Below are positions 6,365-15,666 of a stretch of DNA of 16,193 nucleotides, in pieces. Positions within the stretch are counted from its first letter, which is position 1. The number at the start of each line of letters is the position of its first letter. The translations under genes and the position numbers were made by a program. The DNA comes from Halomonas sp. GTDB taxonomy: Bacteria; Pseudomonadota; Gammaproteobacteria; Pseudomonadales; Halomonadaceae. The notes beneath the pieces are model-generated. The model made no database searches. It saw only the letters and a program-made list of their open reading frames with translations, and was not told the origin of the DNA. The stretch covers positions 1-16,193 of the forward strand of contig PWIZ01000437.1 of the NCBI GenBank assembly GCA_003560175.1. The letters are read 5' to 3'.

Positions 6365-6832
6365 ATGAAGCGATTTCTCCCTATCCTGGCCATCGGCGCC
6401 CTGACCCTTGCCGGCTGCGCCAACACGGCTCCCTACGGCGGTAACGTCTACACCGGCAGCCAGGCCGGTTCCTCCCAGACCGTCACCTTCGGCACCATCG
6501 AGGCCGTTCGCGTGGTACAGATCCAGGCCGACAGCCGTGCCGGCGGCATCATCGGTACCGGTGGCGGAGCCGTGATCGGTGGTCTGCTGGGGCGTCAGGT
6601 GGGCGGAGGCTCCGGCCGCGACCTGGCCACTGCTGCCGGCGTGATCGGTGGCGCCGTGGGTGGCTCGCGCATTGAGGAGGCCGCCAACCGGGTTGACGCC
6701 CTTGAGATGGAAATCCGTCGCGATGATGGCCAGCGGGTAGTGGTCGTCCAGAAGGCCGATCAGCGCTTCCAGACCGGCCAGCGTGTTCGCCTGATCGGCA
6801 GTGGTGCCAACGTGACCGTGGCCCCCTACTGA
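6365..6832 (+). CDS. slyB: SlyB/Pcp-family glycine-zipper outer-membrane lipoprotein
   Basis: This 155-residue lipoprotein belongs to the SlyB family, whose E. coli member stabilises outer-membrane proteins under envelope stress. Residues 1-18 are a signal peptide with lipobox LAGC; the lipidated cysteine is followed by Ala-Asn, giving outer-membrane sorting. A conserved stretch TFGTIEAVRVVQI leads into a glycine-zipper region (about residues 60-105, GGIIGTGGGAVIGGLLG and AAGVIGGAVGG) that forms two short hydrophobic helices. A beta-rich C-terminal part ends GANVTVAPY. The start is unambiguous: AGGAGG at 6354-6359 lies 5 nt before ATG. In enterics slyB is PhoP-regulated, but I see no PhoP box with the right 11-bp repeat spacing here; a different dyad sits at 6265-6287. 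It appears monocistronic. Confidence 0.92.
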   Translation: MKRFLPILAIGALTLAGCANTAPYGGNVYTGSQAGSSQTVTFGTIEAVRVVQIQADSRAGGIIGTGGGAVIGGLLGRQVGGGSGRDLATAAGVIGGAVGGSRIEEAANRVDALEMEIRRDDGQRVVVVQKADQRFQTGQRVRLIGSGANVTVAPY

Positions 6833-6856
6833 GTTTCTATCTCCAACTCATCACCT

Positions 6857-6870
6857 CCACCCCGGGGTGG
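6857..6870 (+). terminator. Possible slyB terminator (weak)
   Basis: CCACCCCGGGGTGG is a perfect 14-bp palindrome 24 nt after the slyB stop, followed by TTGGTTG. Because a minimal loop consumes its centre, the stem is only about 5 bp and the T content is poor. Confidence 0.4.
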
Positions 6871-6890
6871 TTGGTTGAAAGGATCAACTG

Positions 6891-6930
6891 AAAAGCAGAA
6901 GGCCCGCGGAGTTATCCGCGGGCCTTCTGC
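6891..6930 (-). terminator. Strong intrinsic terminator of the 93-residue membrane protein gene
   Basis: A perfect 16-bp stem (6895-6910 with 6915-6930) with a 4-nt loop is followed on the minus strand by TTTT (6894-6891). It begins 34 nt after the minus-strand stop at 6965. On the plus strand no T-run follows, so any action on slyB transcripts would be weaker. Confidence 0.88.
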
Positions 6931-6964
6931 CGTCAAGCGCTGTTGTTCAGGTGTCGGTCGTGCC

Positions 6965-7246
6965 TTAGTGGAGGTCGACCTTGTTCATCGCCCAGCCGGC
7001 GATTTTCCAGCCGATGAGGCCGATGAGCGCGGCCAATATCACCGTGAGCAGGATATCGACGGGGCGCACCAGAACGGTAGCCCCCAGGACGGCCAGCGAA
7101 AGCCCCCACAGGGTACGGTTGTCGCCGCGACTCTTGAGCAGCTCGGGCAGTGCTCGATCAAGCGATGGGCTGACGCTGTCCCAGCGCTTGAAGGTGAGTA
7201 AGAAAATCGCCACGAAAGCGATCAGCCAGATCACAACTTGGGTCAT
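6965..7246 (-). CDS. Small inner-membrane protein of unknown function (93 aa)
   Basis: The protein has no family I recognise. It starts with a hydrophobic helix (about residues 3-19, VVIWLIAFVAIFLLTF), then a polar segment KRWDSVSPSLDRALPELLKSRGD (described, not catalytic-looking), then one long or two short hydrophobic helices (about 46-60 and 64-84, ending LIGLIGWKIAGW). A short tail, AMNKVDLH, follows. Two or three membrane passes are expected. The frame is open back to 7342, but ATG 7246 has GGAG at an 8-nt spacing and opens directly into the first helix, so I place the start there. It is convergent with slyB and divergent from the slyD-like gene, and ends in a strong terminator. Confidence 0.75.
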   Translation of the reverse strand: MTQVVIWLIAFVAIFLLTFKRWDSVSPSLDRALPELLKSRGDNRTLWGLSLAVLGATVLVRPVDILLTVILAALIGLIGWKIAGWAMNKVDLH

Positions 7247-7372
7247 GGGCAGATCTCCATGCAAGGGGTGGAAGTCAGGTATCAAAAAGGCGCCGGCTAG
7301 GTTAGCCGTGCCGGGACTTCGGCGCAACCGTCCATAGGTCAACCCCTTGCCGGAGGCCGCCTGCCTAATCTC

Positions 7373-7396
7373 TCACGCGTCAGCCCTGACGCGTGA
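7373..7396. promoter_or_regulatory. 24-bp palindrome, probable protein-binding site
   Basis: TCACGCGTCAG (7373-7383) and CTGACGCGTGA (7386-7396) are perfect inverted repeats around CC. A further half-site TCACGCGT recurs at 7459-7466, inside the candidate slyD promoter spacer. As RNA it would be a hairpin with almost no loop, so a dimeric DNA-binding protein is the more likely reader. Confidence 0.5.
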
Positions 7397-7401
7397 ACAT
7401 C

Positions 7402-7429
7402 TTTCAGGATCTGGTTCGAGACCCTGAAA
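7402..7429. repeat. Inverted repeat TTTCAGG/CCTGAAA upstream of slyD
   Basis: TTTCAGG (7402-7408) pairs with CCTGAAA (7423-7429); after one mismatch TCT (7410-7412) pairs with AGA (7419-7421). It lies 5 bp from the 24-bp palindrome and upstream of the candidate promoter. No T-run follows on either strand within the expected distance. Confidence 0.45.
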
Positions 7430-7442
7430 ATCCTCCATGCCC

Positions 7443-7472
7443 CTGACAGCGGCCCTTTTCACGCGTTACCAT
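7443..7472 (+). promoter_or_regulatory. Candidate sigma-70 promoter for the SlyD-type isomerase
   Basis: CTGACA (7443-7448, 5/6) and TACCAT (7467-7472, 4/6) are separated by 18 bp. Transcription would start near 7479, giving a leader of about 26 nt with AAAGGT as ribosome site. Confidence 0.45.
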
Positions 7473-7504
7473 GCCCGGACACGCACTCACCGAAAGGTTT
7501 ATTA

Positions 7505-7987
7505 ATGCAGATTGCGCAAAATTCCGTTGTCGCGTTCCACTACACCCTGACCAACGATACAGGTGAAGTGCTGGACAGTTCAGAAGGTCGCGAACCGCTG
7601 ACCTACCTCCACGGCGCCGGCAACATCATCCCGGGCCTCGAGAAGGAACTGGAGGGACGCCAGGCGGGTGACACCCTAAACGCCGTGGTCGCCCCCGGTG
7701 AAGGCTACGGTGAGCAGCAGGATCAGCTGGTGCAGGAAGTCCCGCGCGATGCTTTCCAGGGCGTCGAGGGTATCGAGCCGGGCATGCAGTTCCAGGCCCA
7801 GACCCAGGGTGGTCCGCTGATGGTCACCGTGACCAAGGTCGAGGGCGACACCGTCACCGTCGACGGCAACCATCCGCTGGCCGGACAGACCCTCAACTTC
7901 GCCGTCGAGATCGCCTCGGTGCGCGAAGCCAGCGAGGAAGAGATCGAGCACGGCCACGTGCACGGTGAAGGTGGTCATCAGCACTGA
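7505..7987 (+). CDS. slyD: SlyD-type FKBP peptidyl-prolyl cis-trans isomerase
   Basis: This cytoplasmic folding helper isomerises Xaa-Pro bonds and acts as a chaperone through an inserted IF domain. The 160-residue sequence begins MQIAQNSVVAFHYTLTND; the FKBP core shows YLHGAGNIIPGLEKEL near residues 36-51 and returns after the insert with VDGNHPLAGQTLNF. The insert (about 67-120) includes VPRDAF and GMQFQAQ. The tail HGHVHGEGGHQH carries five histidines, much shorter than the metal-binding tail of E. coli SlyD, and is typical of Pseudomonas-type relatives. Nickel delivery is therefore possible but not shown. AAAGGT at 7493-7498 serves ATG 7505. The gene is monocistronic, with a strong terminator, and is preceded by a cluster of palindromes. 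Confidence 0.9.
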   Translation: MQIAQNSVVAFHYTLTNDTGEVLDSSEGREPLTYLHGAGNIIPGLEKELEGRQAGDTLNAVVAPGEGYGEQQDQLVQEVPRDAFQGVEGIEPGMQFQAQTQGGPLMVTVTKVEGDTVTVDGNHPLAGQTLNFAVEIASVREASEEEIEHGHVHGEGGHQH

Positions 7988-8012
7988 GCGATGCTCGACA
8001 GCTGACACCACG

Positions 8013-8047
8013 AGAAGGGGCAGCCTGACGGCTGCCCCTTCTTTTTT
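8013..8047 (+). terminator. Intrinsic terminator of the slyD-like gene
   Basis: A perfect 13-bp stem, AGAAGGGGCAGCC (8013-8025) with GGCTGCCCCTTCT (8030-8042), TGAC loop, is followed by a run of six T (8042-8047). It starts 26 nt after the stop codon. Confidence 0.95.
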
Positions 8048-8105
8048 GGATCGCATAAGACAGCTCTGGTTGCAGGACACCTAGTGCACACAGTCTGGCG
8101 CACAT

Positions 8106-8130
8106 AAAAAGGGGAGGCGTTCGCCTCCCC
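8106..8130 (-). terminator. Intrinsic terminator of aceA
   Basis: GGGGAGGC (8111-8118) pairs with GCCTCCCC (8123-8130) around a GTTC loop. On the minus strand the stem is followed by five T (8110-8106). It lies 43 nt beyond the aceA stop. Confidence 0.92.
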
Positions 8131-8173
8131 AAGTTCCAGTGCTACCGTAGTGCTTTCGTCAGCCGAACCGGAA

Positions 8174-9769
8174 TCAGCCGAACTGGTTCATGGTGTTGTC
8201 CTTGCCACCGGCCTTGAGTGCTGCCTCGCCGTGGAAGAACTCCTTGTGGTCGTCGCCGATGTTGGAGCCCGCCATGTCCTGGTGCTTGACGGTGGCGATG
8301 CCCTCGCGGATCTCGCGGCGCTGGACGCCTTCCACATAGGCCAGCATGCCCTGATCGCCGAAGTATCCCTTGGCCAGGCTGTCGGTGGACAGGGCCGCGG
8401 TGTGGTAGGTCGGCAGGGTGATCAGGTGGTGGAAGATGCCGGCTTCGCGGGCGCCATCGCGCTGGAAGTTACGAGTCCACTCGTCGGCCAGCTGACCCAG
8501 CTCGGTGTCGTCGTACTCGGCGCTCATCAGCTTGGCGCGCTCGTAGGCCGAGACGTCCTTGCCTTCCTTTTCCCAGGCGTCGAACACCTGCTGGCGGAAG
8601 TTGAGGGTCCAGTTGAAGGAGGGCGAGTTGTTGTAGACCAGCTTGGCGTCCGGGCAGACCTCGCGGATACGGTTGACCATGGCGGCGATCTGGCCGACAT
8701 GGGGCTTCTCGGTCTCGATCCACAGCAGGTCGGCGCCGTTCTGCAGACTGGTGATACAGTCCAGTATCACACGCTCCTCGCCGGTACCCGGCTTGAACTG
8801 GTAGAGGCCTGAGGCCAGGCGCTTGACCTTGACCAGCTTGCCGTTCTGCTTGATCACCACGTCGCCGTTGTCGATGTCGGAGGCGGAGGCGATCTCTTCC
8901 CCATCCAGGAAGCTGTTGTACTGGTCGCCCAGGTCGCCAGGTTCATTGGTCACGGCGATCTTCTGGGTCAGGCCGGCGCCCAGGGAGTCGGTACGCGCGA
9001 CGATGACGCCATCATCGACGCCCATCTCCAGGAAGGCGTAGCGCACGGCATTGATCTTGGCCAGGAAGTCCTCGTGGGGGACGGTGCCTTTGCCGTCCTG
9101 ATGGCCGCACTGCTTTTCGTCGGAGACCTGGTTCTCGAGCTGGATACAGCAGGCGCCGGCTTCGATCATCTTCTTGGCCAGTAGGTAGGTGGCCTCGGCG
9201 TTGCCGAAACCAGCGTCGATATCGGCGATGATCGGCACCACGTGGGTCTCGTGGTTGTCGATCTGCTTCTCGATCTCGGCTGCCTTGGTGCTGTCACCAC
9301 CTTCCTTGGCCTCTTCCATGGCGCGGAACAGGTGGTTGAGCTCCCAGGCATCGGCCTGGCGCAGGAAGGTGTAGAGCTCCTCGATCAGACCCGCCACGGT
9401 GGTCTTCTCGTGCATGGACTGGTCGGGCAGAGGTCCGAACTCGGAGCGCAGGGCGGCGACCATCCAGCCGGAGAGGTAGAGATAACGACCCTTGGTGGTG
9501 CCGAAGTGCTTCTTGATCGAGATCAGCTTCTGCTGGCCGATGAAACCGTGCCAGCAGCCCAGGGACTGGGTGTACTGGGCGGTGTCGGTGTCGTAGGCCG
9601 CCATGTCATCGCGCATGATCTTGGCGGTGTACTTGGCGATGTCCAGGCCGGTCTTGAAACGGTTCTGGGCACGCATGCGAGCAGCATTCTCGGGGCTGAT
9701 GGCTGCCCACTTGCCGCTCTGAGCTTCGCGAAGCTGGGTCAGTGCCTTGATATCGTCCTGGTATGACAT
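8174..9769 (-). CDS. aceA: Isocitrate lyase (glyoxylate shunt)
   Basis: AceA splits isocitrate into succinate and glyoxylate, letting the cell grow on acetate or fatty acids without losing carbon as CO2. The protein has 531 residues, the length of the Pseudomonas-type enzyme, longer than the E. coli one. The catalytic loop reads EKQCGH (218-223, Cys221), where E. coli has KKCGH; the Gln variant is normal for this subfamily. The Mg-binding stretch IADIDAGFGN is at 181-190, and SPSFNW is near residue 379. The ATG at 9769 follows GAGGAG at a spacing of 8 nt. It is monocistronic, with its own terminator and a long upstream region. The next gene upstream on the same strand is the GNAT gene, 327 nt away. 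Confidence 0.97.
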   Translation of the reverse strand: MSYQDDIKALTQLREAQSGKWAAISPENAARMRAQNRFKTGLDIAKYTAKIMRDDMAAYDTDTAQYTQSLGCWHGFIGQQKLISIKKHFGTTKGRYLYLSGWMVAALRSEFGPLPDQSMHEKTTVAGLIEELYTFLRQADAWELNHLFRAMEEAKEGGDSTKAAEIEKQIDNHETHVVPIIADIDAGFGNAEATYLLAKKMIEAGACCIQLENQVSDEKQCGHQDGKGTVPHEDFLAKINAVRYAFLEMGVDDGVIVARTDSLGAGLTQKIAVTNEPGDLGDQYNSFLDGEEIASASDIDNGDVVIKQNGKLVKVKRLASGLYQFKPGTGEERVILDCITSLQNGADLLWIETEKPHVGQIAAMVNRIREVCPDAKLVYNNSPSFNWTLNFRQQVFDAWEKEGKDVSAYERAKLMSAEYDDTELGQLADEWTRNFQRDGAREAGIFHHLITLPTYHTAALSTDSLAKGYFGDQGMLAYVEGVQRREIREGIATVKHQDMAGSNIGDDHKEFFHGEAALKAGGKDNTMNQFG

Positions 9770-10096
9770 GGGCCGTTCTCCTCGGATCTGGTCATTGGCT
9801 TGCCGGTAGCGGCTTATGCTGCACCTGCGAAGTGAATTCAGGTTCGTTCATCGCCGCCGGCTTGTCTCTGCGGCCTTGGTCGAACCTGGGCAAGTTTGAA
9901 ACGAATGTATGAAAGCGGGCGCAGAGCCGGTATCAAACAGTCGTTTTTCCATTCGCCATGGCAGGCACTATGACCCATGCCCATGGGCTTCAACAATGGG
10001 CTCTTTGGGGAAGAGGGCGTTGTAACTCGACTACAGGGAGGGTCGAAAAGGTCCCAGCCGTGTAGTCATTTTTCGTTTGAAGGCGGCGTGGATGGG
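9770..10096 (-). other. aceA upstream region with dispersed inverted repeats
   Basis: No gene is seen in these 327 nt. They should hold the aceA promoter, but I find no convincing -35/-10 pair; TTGTTG-N18-CATAGT on the minus strand (around 9990-9965) is the best weak candidate. Two long-range repeats stand out: CAGGTTCG (9839-9846) with CGAACCTG (9881-9888), and GACTACA (10029-10035) with TGTAGTC (10061-10067), the latter enclosing GGGA and TCCC that also pair. The second lies 30 nt after the GNAT stop and may end or attenuate that transcript, though no T-run follows. GCCCATGGGC is a palindrome at 9979-9988. Confidence 0.5.
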
Positions 10097-10534
10097 TCAG
10101 GCTTCGTTGAGCTCGAGGCGCATATTGCGGTGCGGAATACCGGCATCGAGGAACTCGTCACCGAAGGCCGTGAAGCCCAGGCGCTCATAGAAGGGAAGGG
10201 CGTGGGTCTGGGCGGCGAGTTCCACGGCGGGGTAGCTTTCGCGGCGGGCGGTCTCGATGGCGGCCAGCATCAGCGCCGCGCCTATTCCCGAGTCGCGAGC
10301 CTCGGCCAGTACCGCTACCCTGCCGATATGGGCGTCGGGCAGCAGTCGCGCGGTGCCCACCGGAGCGCCGTTCAGCAGCGCTAGGAAGTGGCGACAGTCA
10401 TCGTCACGCCCATCCCACTCTTCGGTGAGGGGCACTCGTTGTTCCTCGATAAGGACGATCCGGCGGATATCGCCGGCGGACTCGCGGAGGGCCTCCCAGC
10501 CGCCTTCATGGATAGTCAGGGTGTTTTTTGTCAT
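10097..10534 (-). CDS. GNAT-family N-acetyltransferase
   Basis: This is a 145-residue GCN5-related N-acetyltransferase. The acetyl-CoA binding motif A is visible as IGRVAVLAEARDSGIGAALM (R-x-x-G-x-G/A form), motif B as HALPFYERLGF, and the end FLDAGIPHRNMRLEL is typical of the ElaA/YjgM-like small enzymes. The substrate is unknown. The frame extends to an ATG at 10588 that overlaps the roxA stop by 8 nt; I prefer ATG 10534, preceded by AAGG at about 8 nt, because the family fold begins there and the extra 18 residues are proline- and arginine-rich without pattern. Either way it follows roxA closely and is probably cotranscribed with it. Confidence 0.85.
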   Translation of the reverse strand: MTKNTLTIHEGGWEALRESAGDIRRIVLIEEQRVPLTEEWDGRDDDCRHFLALLNGAPVGTARLLPDAHIGRVAVLAEARDSGIGAALMLAAIETARRESYPAVELAAQTHALPFYERLGFTAFGDEFLDAGIPHRNMRLELNEA

Positions 10535-10580
10535 TTCGACTGCCTTTTTGCGGCCCGGGGCGGGTTCGGCGAAATGCCGG

Positions 10581-11756
10581 CTATTCATCTGGCTCGCCGT
10601 CCCAGTTCAGGCTTCCGGCGTCGAGCAGGGCGGCCAGCAGTTCGGCGGTGCCTTCGTTTTCCAGGAGCTTCGCGTCCAACGGGGTGCCGCCGGCGAGAGC
10701 ACGGGCCAGCGGCGGCGGACATTCGGCGCCGTCGCCGTCGGCGAACAGCGTGGCGCGCTCATCGTTCAGTGCTCGCCAGGCGAAACGTGAGCCGGGGCTG
10801 CGCAGCAGCACTTCGCCTTCCTGTAGTGCCGCAACAACTTCGTTGGGATCGGTGGTCTGCTCGCTCGGCACCAGCTGGTCGACATACTTGGGCTGGGTCA
10901 TCACCCGGCCGAACCACTGGGCCAGCTGGGCGGGGTCGTCGAGTGTCTCGAGAATCAGTTTACGCATGCGTTCAACGGCATCGTCGTCAATCTCGGCGGG
11001 ATCCGCCGCAGGCGGCATGCCGGCATCGGAGTATCGCCTCGAGGAGGGCAGCTGCTCACCGAGATAGTCGGCAAAGGAGGTGATGGCCTCGTCGGCGGAG
11101 GGGGCGCGGAAGCCCACCGACAGGGTCAGGCAGTCGTCGGACTGGCTAACGCCGTGGTGGGCCCAGCCGGGGGGCAGGTAGAGCATATCGCCCGGCTCCA
11201 GTACCCAGTCGTCGCCATCTTCCACCTCGAAGCGCGCGAGGATGCGCAGGTCGATGCCGTCGAGGATGGAGGCGTCGTCGGCTATCTTGCCGCCCAGCTG
11301 CCAGCGGCGCTGACCGCTGCCCTGGAGCAGGAAGACATCGTACTGGTCGACATGGGGGCCGACGCTGCCGCCCGGCGGGGCGTAGCTGATCATGATGTCG
11401 TCGAGGCGCCAGCGGGGCAGGAAATCGAAGGCCTCGAGCAGTTCGGCCACCTCGGGTACGTAGTGATCCACGGCCTGGACCAGCAGAGTCCAGTCCCGCT
11501 CGGGGAGTCTGGCGAAAGTGCGCTCATCGAAGGGACCGTGACTGACCTGCCAGGGGCCGCGTTTGCCGTGCTCCTCCACCAGGCGCGCCTCGATGCCCTC
11601 TTCGCAGGCGAGCCCGGCCAGCTCATCGGGATCCAGCGGGCACTGGAAGTCCGGAAAGGCACCGCGGATCAGCAGCGGCTTGCGCTGCCAGTGGTCGCTC
11701 AGGAACTCGGCGGCACTCAGGCCACCGAGCATGGGAAGGGACGAATTGGATGACAT
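10581..11756 (-). CDS. roxA: Ribosomal oxygenase RoxA (YcfD), ribosomal protein uL16 arginine hydroxylase
   Basis: RoxA is a 2-oxoglutarate/Fe(II) JmjC-type oxygenase that in E. coli hydroxylates an arginine of ribosomal protein L16. The 391-residue protein has the expected order: N-terminal wHWQRKPLLI region, JmjC/cupin core about 85-215 and a helical plus winged C-terminal part. Fe ligands are His135 and Asp137 in GPHVDQYDVF and His200 in LPPGWAHHG. LLQGSGQRRWQLG follows the first ligands as in YcfD. The identification is supported by position next to purB, as in E. coli, although phoPQ is absent between them. The ATG at 11756 has only a weak ribosome site (GGTAG). The start region lies just downstream of the purB terminator and its repeats, so it likely has its own promoter, which I cannot place. 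Confidence 0.92.
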   Translation of the reverse strand: MSSNSSLPMLGGLSAAEFLSDHWQRKPLLIRGAFPDFQCPLDPDELAGLACEEGIEARLVEEHGKRGPWQVSHGPFDERTFARLPERDWTLLVQAVDHYVPEVAELLEAFDFLPRWRLDDIMISYAPPGGSVGPHVDQYDVFLLQGSGQRRWQLGGKIADDASILDGIDLRILARFEVEDGDDWVLEPGDMLYLPPGWAHHGVSQSDDCLTLSVGFRAPSADEAITSFADYLGEQLPSSRRYSDAGMPPAADPAEIDDDAVERMRKLILETLDDPAQLAQWFGRVMTQPKYVDQLVPSEQTTDPNEVVAALQEGEVLLRSPGSRFAWRALNDERATLFADGDGAECPPPLARALAGGTPLDAKLLENEGTAELLAALLDAGSLNWDGEPDE

Positions 11757-11790
11757 AGGCTACCGGGTAATGTGAGTTCGAAGGCTGGCT

Positions 11791-13955
<2,165 letters not shown>

Positions 13956-13959
<4 letters not shown>

Positions 13960-15068
13960 GCGGTGCGCTCCTTGGCGTTCCAGGTCTCGCGGATCACGCC
14001 CCCTCCGAGACAGATCTCACCATCGTAGAGCACCAGGGACTGCCCTGGGGTGACGGCGCGCTGAGGGTCGTCGAAGTGCACCTCCACGCCGCCGTCGGCG
14101 AGGGTCTGCATCGTGCAAGGCACATCGGCCTGCCGGTAGCGGGTCTTGGCGGTATAGCGTCCTTCCCTTGCCGGGGGCTCGCCGGCCACCCAGTCCATCG
14201 CTTCGGTCGCCAGGGTAGTGCTGTACAGGAGCGGATGATGCTTGCCCTGCACGGCGACGAGCACGTTGCGCTCCAGGTCTTTGGCAGCCACGTACCAGGG
14301 TGCCTCGGGATGGTTGGCCAGCCCGCCGATGCCAAGTCCCTGGCGCTGACCCAGGGTGTAGTACATCAGGCCCATATGCTCGCCGATCACCTCGCCCTCG
14401 GGGGTCTCGATCACACCAGGCTGGGCCGGCAGGTATTGCTGCAGGAAGTCGCGGAAGCGTCGTTCGCCGATAAAGCAGATCCCGGTGGAATCCTTCTTGC
14501 GCGCGGTCACCAAGTCATGGCGCTCGGCAATGGCGCGCACCTCGGGTTTCTCCAGTTCGCCCACCGGGAACAGGGTGCGGGCGATGGCGGCCTCGGGCAC
14601 GGCGTGCAGGAAGTAGCTCTGATCCTTGTTGGCATCGAGCCCCTTGAGCAGCCGCGGCCGTCCGCCGCGGATGCCGCCGCGGACATAGTGGCCGGTGGCG
14701 ATCTTCTCGGCGCCGAGCATCTCGGCGTACTCGAGGAACACTTTGAACTTGATCTCGCGGTTGCAGAGGATGTCCGGGTTCGGCGTGCGCCCGGCCTGGT
14801 ACTCGGCCAGAAAGTGTTCGAAGACGTTGTCCCAGTACTCGGCGGCGAAATTGGCGGTGTGTAGCCGGATGCCGAGCTTTTCGCAAACGGCTTCGGCGTC
14901 CGCCAGGTCGGCCTTGGCGGTGCAGTACTCGGTGCCGTCGTCCTCGTCCCAGTTCTTCATGAACAGGCCTTCGACCCGATAGCCCTGCTCGAGCAGCAGC
15001 AGGGCGGAGACGGAGGAGTCGACGCCGCCGGACATGCCGACGATCACCTTGCCTGGGGTGGCGGTCAT
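13956..15068 (-). CDS. mnmA: tRNA-specific 2-thiouridylase MnmA
   Basis: MnmA transfers sulfur from the Tus relay to uridine 34 of tRNA-Lys, -Glu and -Gln, giving s2U at the wobble position. The 370-residue protein has the PP-loop SGGVDSS at 13-19, the catalytic Cys102 in NPDILCN and the second catalytic Cys198 in [20 protein letters not shown] (36-45) and KDQSYFL (148-154) are further family marks. ATG 15068 is preceded by GAGGG at about 6 nt. hflD overlaps its stop by 4 nt. The 148-nt space upstream contains a perfect TATAAT (minus strand, 15112-15107), so this may be the first gene of the mnmA-hflD-purB unit. Confidence 0.97.
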
Positions 15069-15106
15069 GGGCGCCCTCGGAAACGGTGGATCATAAATGG
15101 GCCAGG

Positions 15107-15112
15107 ATTATA
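15107..15112 (-). promoter_or_regulatory. Candidate -10 element TATAAT for mnmA
   Basis: The minus strand reads TATAAT at 15112-15107, 39 nt before the mnmA ATG, in the only AT-rich patch of the spacer. No clear -35 is seen 16-18 bp upstream, where the sequence is GC-rich (GGCGCC repeats). Confidence 0.5.
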
Positions 15113-15154
15113 CCTGAAGATGGCGCCAGGCGCCGAGAGGCCTTCGGCCAGCTT

Positions 15155-15175
15155 CAAGGCGCAAGCCACAAGGAA
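15155..15175. repeat. Short array of 7-nt repeats between nudJ and mnmA
   Basis: Three consecutive units CAAGGCG, CAAGCCA, CAAGGAA keep an exact 7-nt period and are preceded by AGCTT (15150-15154). The unit resembles the NTAAGCN heptads beside purB. It lies in the 148-nt spacer between nudJ and mnmA. Confidence 0.55.
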
Positions 15176-15216
15176 CCCCGTTGCCTCCTGCGGTGCTGGT
15201 GGCACCATCCTTGCTC

Positions 15217-15666
15217 CTAACATTCGTGGATGACATCCATGGGATAGAACCGCCCCGCCAGGGCGTCGCGGATGCGACGCAGTACCAGTGGGCTGCGCAG
15301 TCGCCCCTCGCGCTCCAGAACTTCCAGCTGCTCCAGGGTCAACCAATGCACGGCGTGAATGGCCGGGTCCAGGTCGCTGCCCAGGTGGGCCAGGGCCATG
15401 CCTAAGAAGCCGTGGCTATGGAAGGTGGTGCCGTTCGGTGCCCGGTAGATGTACAGCCCCAGATAGTCGGTGATACCGACGTGCCAGGCGGTCTCCTCGG
15501 CTGCCTCGCGCTGAGCGGCATCGCGGATGCACTCCCCCGGCTCCAGATGGCCGGCAGGCTGGTTGAACAGAGTGTGAGGGCCGCCGCGGTCCTCCTCCAC
15601 CATCAGGAAGGCGCCTGCGCGCTCCACCACGCAGGCCACGGTCACATGGGGCTGCCAGCGGCTCAT
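15217..15666 (-). CDS. nudJ: Nudix hydrolase NudJ (nucleotide / HMP-pyrophosphate phosphatase)
   Basis: NudJ in E. coli hydrolyses nucleoside tri- and diphosphates and thiamine-precursor pyrophosphates. The 149-residue protein has the family opening PHVTVACVVER, then NQPAGHLEPGE and the Nudix box G-x5-E-x7-RE-x2-EE at about residues 39-57; LRSPLVLRRI near the end also matches NudJ. The box ends EETAW instead of the canonical EEtGh, so the final glycine is replaced by alanine, while all metal-binding acidic residues are kept. The frame is open to 15774, but ATG 15666 has a strong GGAGG 6 nt upstream and overlaps the rluE stop by ATGA (15663-15666), so I start there. It is translationally coupled to rluE. 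Confidence 0.93.
   Translation of the reverse strand: MSRWQPHVTVACVVERAGAFLMVEEDRGGPHTLFNQPAGHLEPGECIRDAAQREAAEETAWHVGITDYLGLYIYRAPNGTTFHSHGFLGMALAHLGSDLDPAIHAVHWLTLEQLEVLEREGRLRSPLVLRRIRDALAGRFYPMDVIHEC

Noticed and set aside
6895..6930. CRISPR-like or mobile-element inverted repeat
   Set aside because: It is a single 16-bp stem with a 4-nt loop and a T-run on the minus strand next to a gene end, i.e. an ordinary terminator.
9242..9766. A 174-codon plus-strand open frame within aceA
   Set aside because: It is a shadow of isocitrate lyase with a Gly/Leu/Val-rich composition and no recognisable motif.
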